From positions 1 to 57,384 of the forward strand of contig NZ_PPXX01000048.1 in the NCBI RefSeq assembly GCF_021655075.1: DNA of 57,384 bases, written 5' to 3'. The notes under the pieces are model-generated. The model saw only the letters and a program-made list of their open reading frames with translations. It did not search any database and was not told where the DNA came from. This DNA comes from Clostridium sp. Cult2 (GTDB lineage Bacteria; Bacillota; Clostridia; Tissierellales; Tepidimicrobiaceae). The translations under genes were made by a program, and so were the position numbers. Shown piece after piece: positions 1 through 9,129 of the stretch (position 1 is its first letter; every line of letters begins with the position of its first letter).

Positions 1-78
1 GAAAATGGGGGGTCATTGTTTTTGTTTTATAAAAAACTATGTAACCCTTGATAATATAAGGTTTTAATAAAAAATAGG

Positions 79-96
79 AGTGTCAAATTTGACACT
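79..96. promoter_or_regulatory. Perfect 18-bp palindrome, candidate operator or hairpin
   Basis: AGTGTCAAATTTGACACT reads identically on both strands and lies about 26 nt upstream of the start at 123, just before its GGAGG ribosome site. A TGTCA-N4-TGACA dyad is typical of a dimeric repressor site, so it may control the glycosylation genes downstream. A possible promoter lies upstream: TAAA at 30-33 and CTTGATAA at 47-54 loosely resemble a flagellar sigma-D promoter. No regulator gene is in the window. The function is inference; the palindrome itself is directly seen. Confidence 0.45.
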
Positions 97-122
97 ACGG
101 ACAATTTTTTGGAGGTAATTTA

Positions 123-749
123 ATGAAAATACATATTTTAGATAAAACTTTAGAATATGAAAATAATAAATGTATTCTCGATGATATGTTTAAAGAAATC
201 AATGAAATAGTAAGTGCTACAAACCTTATATTTAGTCACTTAATAATAGATGATGTAATAATTTACAATGACTATTATGATTATTTCCTAGACAATATTA
301 ATAATATAAGGGAAGTAATGGTTGTAACTAAAACAGTAAAGAGAATGACTGAAGAAATATTACTATCTACCATAGATTATTTAGAAAGAGCTATTCCGGA
401 AATAGAAATACTATCAAATAAGTTTTATAAAACTCCATCAAAAGAATCATGGTATAAATTAATGGATTTATTAGAAGGCATTAAATGGATAATGGATACT
501 TTTGTAGTCATAGACACCAATAATGAACTAAAAAATATAGTTAATAGCTATGAAGAATGGAATATATATGCAAAAGACATATATGAACTAAAAGAACTGA
601 TGATAGAATTTGAAGAAATTCTAGAAAATAATGATTTTGTTTCTACTGCTGATATACTATCTTATGAGATAATTCCACTATTTAAGGATATGAAGGAGAA
701 ATTATTAAAGTTGTTTTCAGAAGAAGTGGAAATAGGCGATATTAGTTGA
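123..749 (+). CDS. Unknown acidic protein upstream of the flagellin glycosylation genes
   Basis: 208 residues with a clear GGAGG ribosome site 7 nt before ATG. I do not recognise a domain. The protein is rich in Glu, Asp, Ile and Asn and probably mostly helical; it has no signal peptide, membrane segment or cysteine motif. It ends where the remains of the Maf-type glycosyltransferase gene begin, so the two were probably translationally coupled. This position suggests a role in flagellin glycosylation, perhaps as an accessory factor or chaperone for the transferase, but that rests only on context. Its reading frame is intact while the partner gene is broken. Confidence 0.7.
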   Translation: MKIHILDKTLEYENNKCILDDMFKEINEIVSATNLIFSHLIIDDVIIYNDYYDYFLDNINNIREVMVVTKTVKRMTEEILLSTIDYLERAIPEIEILSNKFYKTPSKESWYKLMDLLEGIKWIMDTFVVIDTNNELKNIVNSYEEWNIYAKDIYELKELMIEFEEILENNDFVSTADILSYEIIPLFKDMKEKLLKLFSEEVEIGDIS

Positions 750-2602
750 CAATGAAGATGTTTTAAAATCCGATTATCCCAGCTTATGGAATAAGCTAAA
801 TTCTTTAGAAGATACTATTGATAATTCTTTAATCAAAGTATAAGAAACAAGAAGAGGGGATAAAAAAAACTATATGGATAGAAAAAGATGGTAAGAAGAC
901 TTTATCTCCATAGTAAATACAACCCTATTAGGGAAGTAGAAACTATTATAGAAGAATATGAAGAAGTAGAGCCAGATACAACGGTAATCTTCTATGGAAC
1001 GGGATTAGGATATCATATAGATCTATTTTTACAAAAACATCCAGATATAAACTACTATATATATGAACCAATACCAGAATTATTATATACCTATTTATCC
1101 TATAATTCATTAAAGAGATTACCTTCCTTAAGATTAAAAGATATAATATTAGCTGATAATGTGTTAGATATTAGGAAATTCTTCAATCAATTAGTTGATA
1201 AAGCAGGTGGTAAATATATCCACGTAGTTTTGAGTAGTCATAAAAACATATTCACTGAAGAATATGAAAGGTTCCTAGATTTATTCAAAGAAACCATAAA
1301 GGATAAAAAATCTAGCATAGGTACCAATCTTGCCTTTCAAGAGAGATGGATATTAAATAGTATGAAAAACTTTAAAGAAGTATTATCCACCCCAAATATA
1401 TTATTGGAAAAGAAGGGTGCATTTAAAAACAAACCCGCCATACTAGTAGCAGCAGGACCATCATTAGATGAAGAGATAGAGAATGTTAGATATATAAAAG
1501 GAAAAGGACTTGCTTATATATTTAGCGTTGGATCAGCTATAAATACATTGATCCATCATAATATATATCCAGATGCAGCCACTACTTATGACCCCGGAGT
1601 GTTTAATCAAAAAGTTTTCGAGAGGATTAAAGAAAAGGGAATATCAGATATACCTGTGATATTCGGTTCCAGTGTAGGATATGAAACTCTGATAAACTAT
1701 CCAGGTGATAAATACCACATGATAACTAGCCAAGATACGGTTTCTAACTATTATCTAAAGAATCAAGACGGAGAATCTATAAGTATAATGCAAGATGCTC
1801 CATCTATTGCAGTAGTAACAGTACAACTATTGTACGAACTAGGCTTTAATCCTATAGTACTAGTAGGTCAAAACTTAGCTTACAAAGGTAAAGAACGTCA
1901 TTCAGAAGGTGTTTATTATAGCAGAGAAGTTTCAGAAAAAGAAATGGAAAAAGGATTATGGGTTAAGGATGTATATGGCAATGAAGTACTAACCAATGAG
2001 GGTTTCAATAGGATGAAACAACAGATGGAATACTATATCGAAGCATTGCCAAATATAGAAATAATCAACACAACAAAAGGAGGCGCTCAAATAGAAGGGA
2101 CAAGTTTCAGAGAATTAACATCAGTAATAGATAAACACTTAAAGGAAAGGGTTGCTGAGGATAATTGGCTTGAAGGCAATAAAACCCAATACGATAAAGG
2201 ATATCTAAAGACCCAGTCAGAGAAGATTGACAGAGCTTATAAAAGGGCTTTTAAACTAATAGATGAATACTATGACATAATAAATATCATAGAAAAGTTG
2301 ATTAATAATCAAAACTTTAATCAATCAAAAAAACCTATGCAAAACTAGATAAAGTATTAAGAAAAATTGAAAGAAACGATTATTTCCAAACCTTCATTTT
2401 ACCCATGAACAGAGTCCACTATAAACTATTGGCAGATAGCATAGATAGTCTAAATGAAGAAAAAAATCCAATGGAAAAGGGTAGAAGGATAGTGGAGAAT
2501 TTTAAGAATTTTATGGATTTGTGTAAGGGAGATATTGAAGGTATAGGAGATGTTTATAAGGAAATGAAATCTAGCATATATGCTTTTTTGGAAAAGAAGT
2601 AA
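739..2602 (+). pseudogene. Maf-type motility accessory factor (MptE-like glycosyltransferase), broken
   Basis: One ancestral protein is spread over three frames. Residues DNEDVLKSDYPSLWNKL (from 748) have no in-frame start and end at a TAA at 841. The frame then shifts near the A8 run at 862-869 and again near 895-901. The main segment (888-2348) holds the MptE-like DUF115 core: AAGPSLD, FSVGSAINTL, DAATTYDPG, VGQNLAY and NTTKGGAQIEG. It stops just after an A7 run at 2327-2333, and the C-terminus continues in another frame to 2602. Maf proteins transfer pseudaminic or related nonulosonic acids to flagellin in the cytoplasm. At least four lesions argue for decay or sequence errors rather than a simple phase switch. 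Confidence 0.85.
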
Positions 2603-2627
2603 TAATTTTATATTGTGGGGGATTATA

Positions 2628-3677
2628 ATGCTAAATGATAAAACAATACTTATAACTGGAGGGACAGGCTCTTTTGGAGAAAAATTCATCCAAATAGTAT
2701 TTGAAAAATTCAAACCTAAAAAAATAATTATTTACTCTAGGGACGAATATAAACAATCTTTAATGAAACAAAAATTTAAGAGTCATGAAAAGAACTTAAG
2801 ATTTTTTATTGGAGATGTAAGGGATAAGGAGAGATTGTATAGAGCCTTTAATGAAGTGGACTATGTAATTCATGCTGCAGCCATGAAACAAGTACCAGCC
2901 TGTGAATACAATCCTTTTGAAGCTATAAAGACCAATATTCATGGTGCACAAAATGTAATAGATGCAGCATTAGATAGAGGTGTAAAAAAGGTAATTGCTT
3001 TATCTACCGATAAAGCAGTAAATCCTATTAATCTATATGGAGGAACTAAATTAGTTTCAGACAAACTATTTATATCGGCTAACGCCTATTCTGGAAGTAA
3101 AGGAACTAGATTTTCAGTAGTGAGATATGGGAATGTGGCTGGTAGCAGAGGTTCTGTTATACCTTTTTTTAAAGGGCTAATAGAAAAAGGAGAAGAGAAT
3201 CTACCGATTACTGATTTTCGTATGACAAGATTTTGGATAACATTAGAACAAGGTGTAGAATTAGTATTTAAGGCATTAGAAGAAGCAAAAGGTGGAGAAA
3301 CTTTTATTTCAAAAATACCATCTTTTAGAATAACGGATTTAGCCAAAGCTATGAACCCCAATGCTAATTTAGAAGAAGTAGGTATCAGAGAAGGAGAAAA
3401 ACTCCATGAAGTGATGATAACTAAAGATGATTCTCGGATGACCTATGAGTATAAAAAACACTACATAATATATCCACATTTTGACTGGTGGAGCTCAGAT
3501 AGACATTTCACAAATGGTGGTAAGCCTATAAAAGAAGGATTTGAATATAATTCAGGAACGAATAGAGAATGGTTAGGTGTGGAGGATCTAAAAGAAGAAT
3601 TAGCTAAACTAGGATATTTAAATTTTAATACTTCTTTATCAATAAAAGAAGTTGCAGTTAGCAAGGAAGTAAAATAA
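2628..3677 (+). CDS. pseB: UDP-GlcNAc 4,6-dehydratase (inverting), PseB
   Basis: 349 residues from the ATG at 2628, preceded by GTGGGGG; an upstream in-frame extension belongs to the Maf remnant. It is a short-chain dehydrogenase with the NAD(P)-binding TGGTGSFG (residues 10-17). The catalytic region has STDKA (T127, D128, K129) and YGGTK (Y137, K141), the Thr-Asp-Lys/Tyr-Lys set of the FlaA1/PseB family. It converts UDP-GlcNAc to the 4-keto-6-deoxy-L-arabino sugar, the first step of pseudaminic acid synthesis. The C-terminal YIIYPHFDWW region also fits PseB. It heads the operon pseB-methyltransferase-pseC-pseF-pseH-pseI-pseG. Confidence 0.93.
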   Translation: MLNDKTILITGGTGSFGEKFIQIVFEKFKPKKIIIYSRDEYKQSLMKQKFKSHEKNLRFFIGDVRDKERLYRAFNEVDYVIHAAAMKQVPACEYNPFEAIKTNIHGAQNVIDAALDRGVKKVIALSTDKAVNPINLYGGTKLVSDKLFISANAYSGSKGTRFSVVRYGNVAGSRGSVIPFFKGLIEKGEENLPITDFRMTRFWITLEQGVELVFKALEEAKGGETFISKIPSFRITDLAKAMNPNANLEEVGIREGEKLHEVMITKDDSRMTYEYKKHYIIYPHFDWWSSDRHFTNGGKPIKEGFEYNSGTNREWLGVEDLKEELAKLGYLNFNTSLSIKEVAVSKEVK

Positions 3678-3728
3678 CTTATATTATATAAAAACATGAT
3701 ATTTATTTATTAAGACAAGGAGACAAAT

Positions 3729-4619
3729 ATGGATAAATTTAAGATTTTAAATAGGATAAAGACTGTTTATGAAAATGGTGGAAATATAATTCGATATTTA
3801 AAGGATTTAGAGGGGCAATCAAATAATTCCTTAGAGGATATATTGATTAGCTATGATTTTCAAGCAGGTAGCTATATAAAAGCATATGAAAAAGAACCTA
3901 AAATTAAAGATATGTATTGTGAAAAGTTGGCTGAAATTATAGATGATATAGGAGATTATGATTCTCTTATAGAAGTTGGGGTTGGTGAAGCGACAACATT
4001 AGGAAATGTACTTAAATTAATTAGAAACAAATCAGTTACATCCTATGGTTTTGATATATCTTGGTCAAGAATAAAATATGCTAAAAAATTTTTACAAAAA
4101 CAAAATCTAAGTAATGTCAATTTATTTGTGGCAGATTTGTTTTGTTTACCTCTAAAGGATAATTGTATAGATATAGTTTATACTTCACATTCAATAGAAC
4201 CTAATGGCGGGAAAGAAAGAGAAGCTTTAATGGAGTTATACAGAATAACAAATAAATATTTAATTTTATTAGAACCAGCTTATGAACTTGCAAATGAAGA
4301 AGCTAGAAACAGAATGAGGCATTATGGTTATGTTACTAATTTATATTCTATGGCAAATGATCTTGGTTATAATATTATTGAGCATAAACTTTTTGGCATT
4401 AATACTAATCCATTAAATCCAACAGGATTAATAATAATAAAAAAAGATGGTAAAGCAAAAGAAACAAACCTAACATGCTGTCCAGTTACGAAGAAAGATT
4501 TGATTTTAATAAACAATTGTTATTTTTCTGAGGAAAGCTTTTTATTATACCCAATTGTCGAGGGAATACCATGTTTGTTACCGCAAAATGCAATATTAGC
4601 TACAAAATTTCTAGATTAG
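3729..4619 (+). CDS. SAM-dependent methyltransferase with Trm112-like tail, in the pseudaminic acid operon
   Basis: 296 residues. A class I methyltransferase fold is shown by motif I EVGVGEAT (82-89), FDIS (108-111) at the end of strand 2 and the ADLFCLPLKDNCIDIV stretch typical of Methyltransf_11. After residue 240 comes a short extra module with TCCP (249-252) and YPIVEGIPCLL (274-284), resembling the Trm112/UPF0434 fold, though most zinc-ligand cysteines are absent. It sits between pseB and pseC, so it may methylate the nonulosonic acid, a precursor or the glycan. The substrate is not determinable from sequence. The start has only a modest ribosome site (AAGGAG at 3717-3722). Confidence 0.8.
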   Translation: MDKFKILNRIKTVYENGGNIIRYLKDLEGQSNNSLEDILISYDFQAGSYIKAYEKEPKIKDMYCEKLAEIIDDIGDYDSLIEVGVGEATTLGNVLKLIRNKSVTSYGFDISWSRIKYAKKFLQKQNLSNVNLFVADLFCLPLKDNCIDIVYTSHSIEPNGGKEREALMELYRITNKYLILLEPAYELANEEARNRMRHYGYVTNLYSMANDLGYNIIEHKLFGINTNPLNPTGLIIIKKDGKAKETNLTCCPVTKKDLILINNCYFSEESFLLYPIVEGIPCLLPQNAILATKFLD

Positions 4620-4645
4620 TAAACAAGTAAAGGAAAGTGAATTAA

Positions 4646-5836
4646 ATGGAATTAGCCGTATATGGAGGAACTCCTGTGAGAGACACTTATTTACCCTATG
4701 GACAACAATGGATAGATGATGACGATATAGAAGAAGTAGTAAAGGTGCTAAAATCCAATTACCTTACTACAGGTCCTAAAGCAGGAGAATTTGAACAAAG
4801 TTTTGCAAACTATGTTGGTGCAAAATATTCAGTAGCTATATCTAATGGTACAGCTGCATTACATGCAGCTTGTTTTGCAGCAAGCATAAAAGAAGGGGAT
4901 GAAGTAATAACTACTCCTATAACTTTTGCAGCTTCTGCTAATTGTATATTGTACCAAGGTGGGAAACCAGTTTTTGCAGATATAGATCCTGAAACCTACA
5001 ATATAGATATAAAAGATATTGAAAAAAAGATTACCAATAAAACCAAAGCTATCATACCAGTAGACTTTACAGGACAACCTGTTAATATAGATGAAATTAA
5101 TGATATAGCTAAAAAACATGATTTAATAGTCATAGAAGATGGAGCTCATTCTCTAGGGGCAGAATATAAAGGCAAAAAAGTTGGTTCTTTAGTAGATATG
5201 ACTACTTTTAGTTTCCATCCAGTTAAACATATTACCACTGGTGAAGGTGGAATGATTACTACTAATAGTAAAGAATTATATAATAAATTGAAATTATTTA
5301 GAACCCATGGAATAACAAGAGATAGAGAAATACTTCATAATAAAGATGAAGGCCCTTGGTATTATGAACAATTAGATTTAGGCTATAACTATAGAATGAC
5401 AGATATTCAGTGTGCCTTGGGTATAAGCCAATTAAATAAGCTAGATAGATTCTTAGGAAGAAGACGAGAAATAGCTGAAAAATATAATAAGTACTTAAAA
5501 GATATAGATGGGATTATAATACCACAACAAGCAAAGTTTTCGAATTCTAGTTGGCATATATATGTGATACAACTGGAGCTGGAAAAGTTTAAAGTTGGAA
5601 GAAAAGAAATATTCAAAGCCTTACAGGCCGAAAATATAGGGGTGAATGTCCATTATATTCCAGTTTATTATCATCCATATTATAAAAAAATGGGTTATGA
5701 AAATGGGATATGTCCCAATGCAGAAAAGCTATATGAAAGAGTCATAACCATACCATTATATCCTAAGATGAGTGATGGGGATGTGGAAGATGTGGTTATG
5801 GCACTGGAGAAGGTATTAAAACATTATAGAAGGTAG
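4646..5836 (+). CDS. pseC: UDP-4-amino-4,6-dideoxy-N-acetyl-beta-L-altrosamine transaminase, PseC
   Basis: 396 residues, a DegT/DnrJ/EryC1 aminotransferase. The PLP-binding lysine is K194 in SFHPVKHITTGEGG, and the cofactor-binding aspartate is D165 in EDGAHS. SNGTAALHAAC (66-76) forms the phosphate cup. The N-terminal MELAVYGGTPVRDTYLPYGQQWID is typical of PseC. It transfers an amino group from glutamate to the 4-keto product of PseB. It lies directly upstream of the cytidylyltransferase, 9 nt apart, in a tight operon. The family also includes LegC-type aminotransferases, but the neighbours favour PseC. Confidence 0.92.
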   Translation: MELAVYGGTPVRDTYLPYGQQWIDDDDIEEVVKVLKSNYLTTGPKAGEFEQSFANYVGAKYSVAISNGTAALHAACFAASIKEGDEVITTPITFAASANCILYQGGKPVFADIDPETYNIDIKDIEKKITNKTKAIIPVDFTGQPVNIDEINDIAKKHDLIVIEDGAHSLGAEYKGKKVGSLVDMTTFSFHPVKHITTGEGGMITTNSKELYNKLKLFRTHGITRDREILHNKDEGPWYYEQLDLGYNYRMTDIQCALGISQLNKLDRFLGRRREIAEKYNKYLKDIDGIIIPQQAKFSNSSWHIYVIQLELEKFKVGRKEIFKALQAENIGVNVHYIPVYYHPYYKKMGYENGICPNAEKLYERVITIPLYPKMSDGDVEDVVMALEKVLKHYRR

Positions 5837-5845
5837 TGATTAACA

Positions 5846-6577
5846 ATGAAAACAGTATGCATTATACAAGCAAGAATGGGATCAACGCGACTTCCAGGAA
5901 AAGTTATGTTAGATTTATGTGGGAAAACAGTGTTATGGCATGTAATTGAAAGAGTTAAAAGAGTAAAAAATATAGATGAAATAGTTATTGCCACAACTAC
6001 AGGCAAAAAAGATGATGTAATAGTAGAAGAAGTATTAAAATATGGTGCTAAAGTTTTTAGAGGTAGTGAAGAGGACGTACTCAGTAGATATTATTACGCT
6101 GCTAAAGAAAACAAGGCAGATGTAGTGGTTAGATTAACAAGTGACTGTCCATTGATTGATCCAGAAGTTACAAATGATGTAATTGATTTTTATTTAAACA
6201 ATAATAATAATTTAGATTATGTTAGCAATACATTAGAAAGAACTTTTCCTAGAGGGTTAGACACGGAAGTATTTAGTTTTGAAGCATTAGAAAAGGCTTT
6301 CAATGAAGCAACATTACAAAGAGACAAGGAGCATGTTACACCATATATATGGGATAATCCAAATAAGTTTAGTTTGGGGAATTATAAAAATAATGTCAAT
6401 TATTCACACTTAAGATGGACTTTAGATACAGAAGAGGATTATGAGTTAATAAGTAGAGTATATAAAGAATTATTTAATAATGAACATACTTTTTATTTCC
6501 GTGAAATAATCGAGCTTGTTGAAAGAAAACCAGAACTACATAATATAAATGCAACTATTAAGCAGAAGAGGTTATAG
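5846..6577 (+). CDS. pseF: SpsF-type cytidylyltransferase, likely CMP-pseudaminic acid synthase (PseF role)
   Basis: 243 residues. The N-terminal IIQARMGSTRLPGK (6-19) is the nucleotide-binding signature of the COG1861/SpsF family of CMP-sugar synthases, related to KdsB and NeuA. The acidic DCPLIDPEV stretch supplies metal-binding aspartates. In bacilli and clostridia SpsF-like proteins replace the canonical PseF, which begins IPARGGSKR. Here it is the only cytidylyltransferase in an otherwise complete Pse operon, so it probably activates pseudaminic acid as CMP-Pse. The family assignment is firm; the exact sugar is inferred from context. Confidence 0.82.
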   Translation: MKTVCIIQARMGSTRLPGKVMLDLCGKTVLWHVIERVKRVKNIDEIVIATTTGKKDDVIVEEVLKYGAKVFRGSEEDVLSRYYYAAKENKADVVVRLTSDCPLIDPEVTNDVIDFYLNNNNNLDYVSNTLERTFPRGLDTEVFSFEALEKAFNEATLQRDKEHVTPYIWDNPNKFSLGNYKNNVNYSHLRWTLDTEEDYELISRVYKELFNNEHTFYFREIIELVERKPELHNINATIKQKRL

Positions 6578-6605
6578 TACAAATTAAGAGAAGGTGAAAC
6601 TTTTT

Positions 6606-7064
6606 ATGCTGAATAATAATCAATATAAATTAGTAAATGTTACAAAAGATGATTACGACTTATTATTTATCTGGGCAAACGATTATGAGGTTCGAGCAAA
6701 TTCATTTAATACAGATGAAATAAAATACGATGAACATGTAAAATGGTTTGAATCAAAGTTAAAACAAGATACTTCTAGTATGTACATACTGGAAATACAA
6801 AATAAAAAGATAGGTTTAGTTAGACTGGATAAGATATTAGCGCATAAATATTTAATAAATTATAGTATTGCCAGAGAATACAGGGGACAAGGTTATGGTA
6901 CTATATTATTAAAATTAATTAAAGAAAAATATAATTCAAACTTATTAATAGGAAAAGTAAAAAAAGATAATATTGCCTCCATTAGGGCATTTAAAAATGC
7001 TGGATATTATATGAGGCAAGACTCAGAGATATATACATTCTACTCGAAGAATTTTGAATTGTAA
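6606..7064 (+). CDS. pseH: GNAT N-acetyltransferase, PseH-like
   Basis: 152 residues from ATG 6606. An upstream GTG at 6594 is in frame, but the AGAGAAGG ribosome site (6587-6594) would overlap it and is well spaced for 6606. The GNAT acetyl-CoA loop is visible as REYRGQGYGTILLK, followed by VKKDNIASIRAFKNAGY, the usual C-terminal GNAT motif. PseH acetylates the 4-amino group of the PseC product using acetyl-CoA. The N-terminal WANDYEVRANSFN and YDEHVKWFESKL match the PseH/RimJ-like subgroup. It overlaps the upstream in-frame ATG of pseI at 7064. Confidence 0.88.
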   Translation: MLNNNQYKLVNVTKDDYDLLFIWANDYEVRANSFNTDEIKYDEHVKWFESKLKQDTSSMYILEIQNKKIGLVRLDKILAHKYLINYSIAREYRGQGYGTILLKLIKEKYNSNLLIGKVKKDNIASIRAFKNAGYYMRQDSEIYTFYSKNFEL

Positions 7065-7078
7065 TGGGGGTATTAATT

Positions 7079-8095
7079 ATGTTTGGTGACAAAGTCTATA
7101 TCGTGGCCGAAATATCAGCAAATCATGGACACGATATTCAAATAGCTAAAAATACAATAAAAGCTGCTAAAGAAGCGGGAGCGGATGCAGTAAAAATTCA
7201 AACATATACTGCCGACACAATTACACTAAATTGCGATAATGAATATTTCCAAATAAAACAAGGGACATTATGGGATGGTACTACTTTATATAAACTTTAT
7301 CAAAAAGCCTATACTCCTTGGGAATGGCATGAAGAACTTTTTAGATATGCGAAGGATATAGGAATAACAATATTTTCATCGCCATTCGATAAAACTGCAG
7401 TAGATTTATTAGAAAGTTTAAATACACCTGCATATAAAATAGCATCCTTTGAGATAACAGACATTCTATTAATTGAATATATTGCATTAATAGGAAAACC
7501 TTTGATTATATCAACAGGGATTGCTACAATAGGTGAAATAAAAGAAGCAATAGATACATGTAAGAAAGTGGGAAATGATAATATAATTCTTTTAAAATGT
7601 ACAAGCTCATATCCAGCACCCTATGAAGATATGAACCTACTAACAATACCAAATATGAAGAATACATTTGGAGTAGATATAGGTTTGTCAGATCATTCTA
7701 TAGGGAGTACCGTGGCACTTGGAGCTGTAGCCTTAGGTGCTAAAATGGTAGAAAAACATATAATATTAGATAGAAGCATAGGAGGACCTGATGCAGAATT
7801 TTCAATGGAAATAGATGAATTCAAATCTATGATAAAAGAAATTAGAAACTTAGAAAAGGCATTAGGAAGAGTTAATTATGATCTAGATGAAAAAACGGTG
7901 AATAATAGGGTGTTTTCAAGATCTCTATTTTTTACAGAAGATATAAAAGCAGGAGATATAATAACTGAAAAGAATATGAGATCAATTAGACCAGGACATG
8001 GTTTACATCCAAGATATTACTATGAAATACTAGGAAAAAAGGTAAAGAAAGATATAAAAAAAGGGACACCGGTGGATTGGAGTTTGATTGAATGA
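7079..8095 (+). CDS. pseI: Pseudaminic acid synthase, PseI (NeuB family)
   Basis: 338 residues from ATG 7079, chosen over the in-frame ATG at 7064 because ATGGGGG (7064-7070) is itself the ribosome site. The N-terminal NeuB TIM barrel is recognisable from VAEISANHGHD, AGADAVKIQTYTADT, FSSPFDKTAVDLL and STGIATIGEI. Metal-binding and substrate residues lie in KCTSSYPAP and GLSDHSIG. The C-terminal SAF (antifreeze-like) domain begins at VFSRSLFFTEDIKAGD and includes RPGHGLHP. The enzyme condenses phosphoenolpyruvate with 2,4-diacetamido-2,4,6-trideoxy-L-altrose. Its last four bases overlap the pseG start (ATGA). Confidence 0.94.
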   Translation: MFGDKVYIVAEISANHGHDIQIAKNTIKAAKEAGADAVKIQTYTADTITLNCDNEYFQIKQGTLWDGTTLYKLYQKAYTPWEWHEELFRYAKDIGITIFSSPFDKTAVDLLESLNTPAYKIASFEITDILLIEYIALIGKPLIISTGIATIGEIKEAIDTCKKVGNDNIILLKCTSSYPAPYEDMNLLTIPNMKNTFGVDIGLSDHSIGSTVALGAVALGAKMVEKHIILDRSIGGPDAEFSMEIDEFKSMIKEIRNLEKALGRVNYDLDEKTVNNRVFSRSLFFTEDIKAGDIITEKNMRSIRPGHGLHPRYYYEILGKKVKKDIKKGTPVDWSLIE

Positions 8096-9069
8096 AGAGT
8101 ATATTAATAAGGACATTTGGCGGTAAAGGAATAGGTTATGGCCATTTTTATAGGTGCTTATCTTTAGCTAAAGCGATTAAATTAATAAGCGAAGATATTA
8201 ATATCATTTTTTTAATAAACCAGGATTTAAAAGATTTATTAGGTAGTACAGGTTTTAATTTTGTAGTATCAAACAATTTAAATGAAGATAATGAGAAGAT
8301 AAATAGATTTGATATTAGTCTATTTATCTTTGATTCATATTTAGGGGATAATAGATATCTAAAAATGGTAAAAGAAAAAACTAAACTAATGCTAATAGAT
8401 GATAATAACGATATATACGATACATCTATACCAGACATTATTTATAATGGAAATATACATGCTGAGAAACTAGGCTATTTTGGCGTTAGAAACCAATTAC
8501 AATTACTAGGACCAAAATTTTTAATAATGAAAGAAGAATATTGGAATAGAGGTACAAACAAAAATGTAATCAAAGATGGTATATTAATCACTACAGGTGG
8601 TACGGATGAATATGGGGTTTCACTAAGGATATTAGAGCAGCTTAAAAACCTGGGTTCTAAGATAAAAGTAATTATAGGGCCTGGGTACAAAGATGACTAT
8701 ATCAGAAAAATTGAGGACTCTATAACTGACAATATAAAATTGATTTATAAGCCTAATAGCCTAAAAGATTATATATTATCTTCAAAAATAGTAATAACTG
8801 CAGGAGGTAGCACTGCCTATGAAATATTATCACAAAAAAGCTTACCAATTATATTTAGCCTAGTAGACAATCAGGACTTAATTTGTAATGAGTTAAGCAA
8901 TATGGGGGTTAAATATTTGGGAAAACATCCAGATATTAATTATTCATTATTGGAAGGGAAAATTAAAGAACTACAGAAAAACGGGTTAAGTGAAAATAAT
9001 AAAATATATGATTTAGTAGATGGAAAAGGAGCAAAATTAGTTGCTAGTAGAATAGTAGAAGAGATTTAA
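8092..9069 (+). CDS. pseG: UDP-2,4-diacetamido-2,4,6-trideoxy-beta-L-altropyranose hydrolase, PseG
   Basis: 325 residues, overlapping pseI by ATGA. PseG is a GT-B-fold hydrolase related to MurG that removes UDP before the PseI condensation. The catalytic histidine is H18 in GYGHFYR. The UDP-binding C-terminal half shows ITTGGTDEYG and ITAGGSTAYEIL followed by KSLPIIF. It completes the set PseB, C, H, G, I and F, so the whole CMP-Pse pathway is encoded. No membrane segment is seen; the enzyme is cytoplasmic. Confidence 0.9.
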   Translation: MKSILIRTFGGKGIGYGHFYRCLSLAKAIKLISEDINIIFLINQDLKDLLGSTGFNFVVSNNLNEDNEKINRFDISLFIFDSYLGDNRYLKMVKEKTKLMLIDDNNDIYDTSIPDIIYNGNIHAEKLGYFGVRNQLQLLGPKFLIMKEEYWNRGTNKNVIKDGILITTGGTDEYGVSLRILEQLKNLGSKIKVIIGPGYKDDYIRKIEDSITDNIKLIYKPNSLKDYILSSKIVITAGGSTAYEILSQKSLPIIFSLVDNQDLICNELSNMGVKYLGKHPDINYSLLEGKIKELQKNGLSENNKIYDLVDGKGAKLVASRIVEEI

Positions 9070-9129
9070 CAAAAAAGGCTTAAATCTCCCCAGCTCAGTA
9101 GGCTTAATTAAAGAGCAAATAGAAAAGAT

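Noticed and set aside
30-54. Sigma-D-like promoter before the first gene
   Set aside because: TAAA-N13-CTTGATAA has a short spacer and a poor -10 match; it is mentioned only as a possibility in the palindrome entry.
739-2602. Maf gene as a simple on/off phase-variable gene
   Set aside because: A single homopolymer slip would not restore the protein, because a nonsense codon, two further frame changes and a missing start codon remain.
2450-2713. Minus-strand ORF across the maf/pseB junction and other long antisense frames
   Set aside because: These are AT-rich shadow frames over conserved genes, without ribosome sites or domain similarity.
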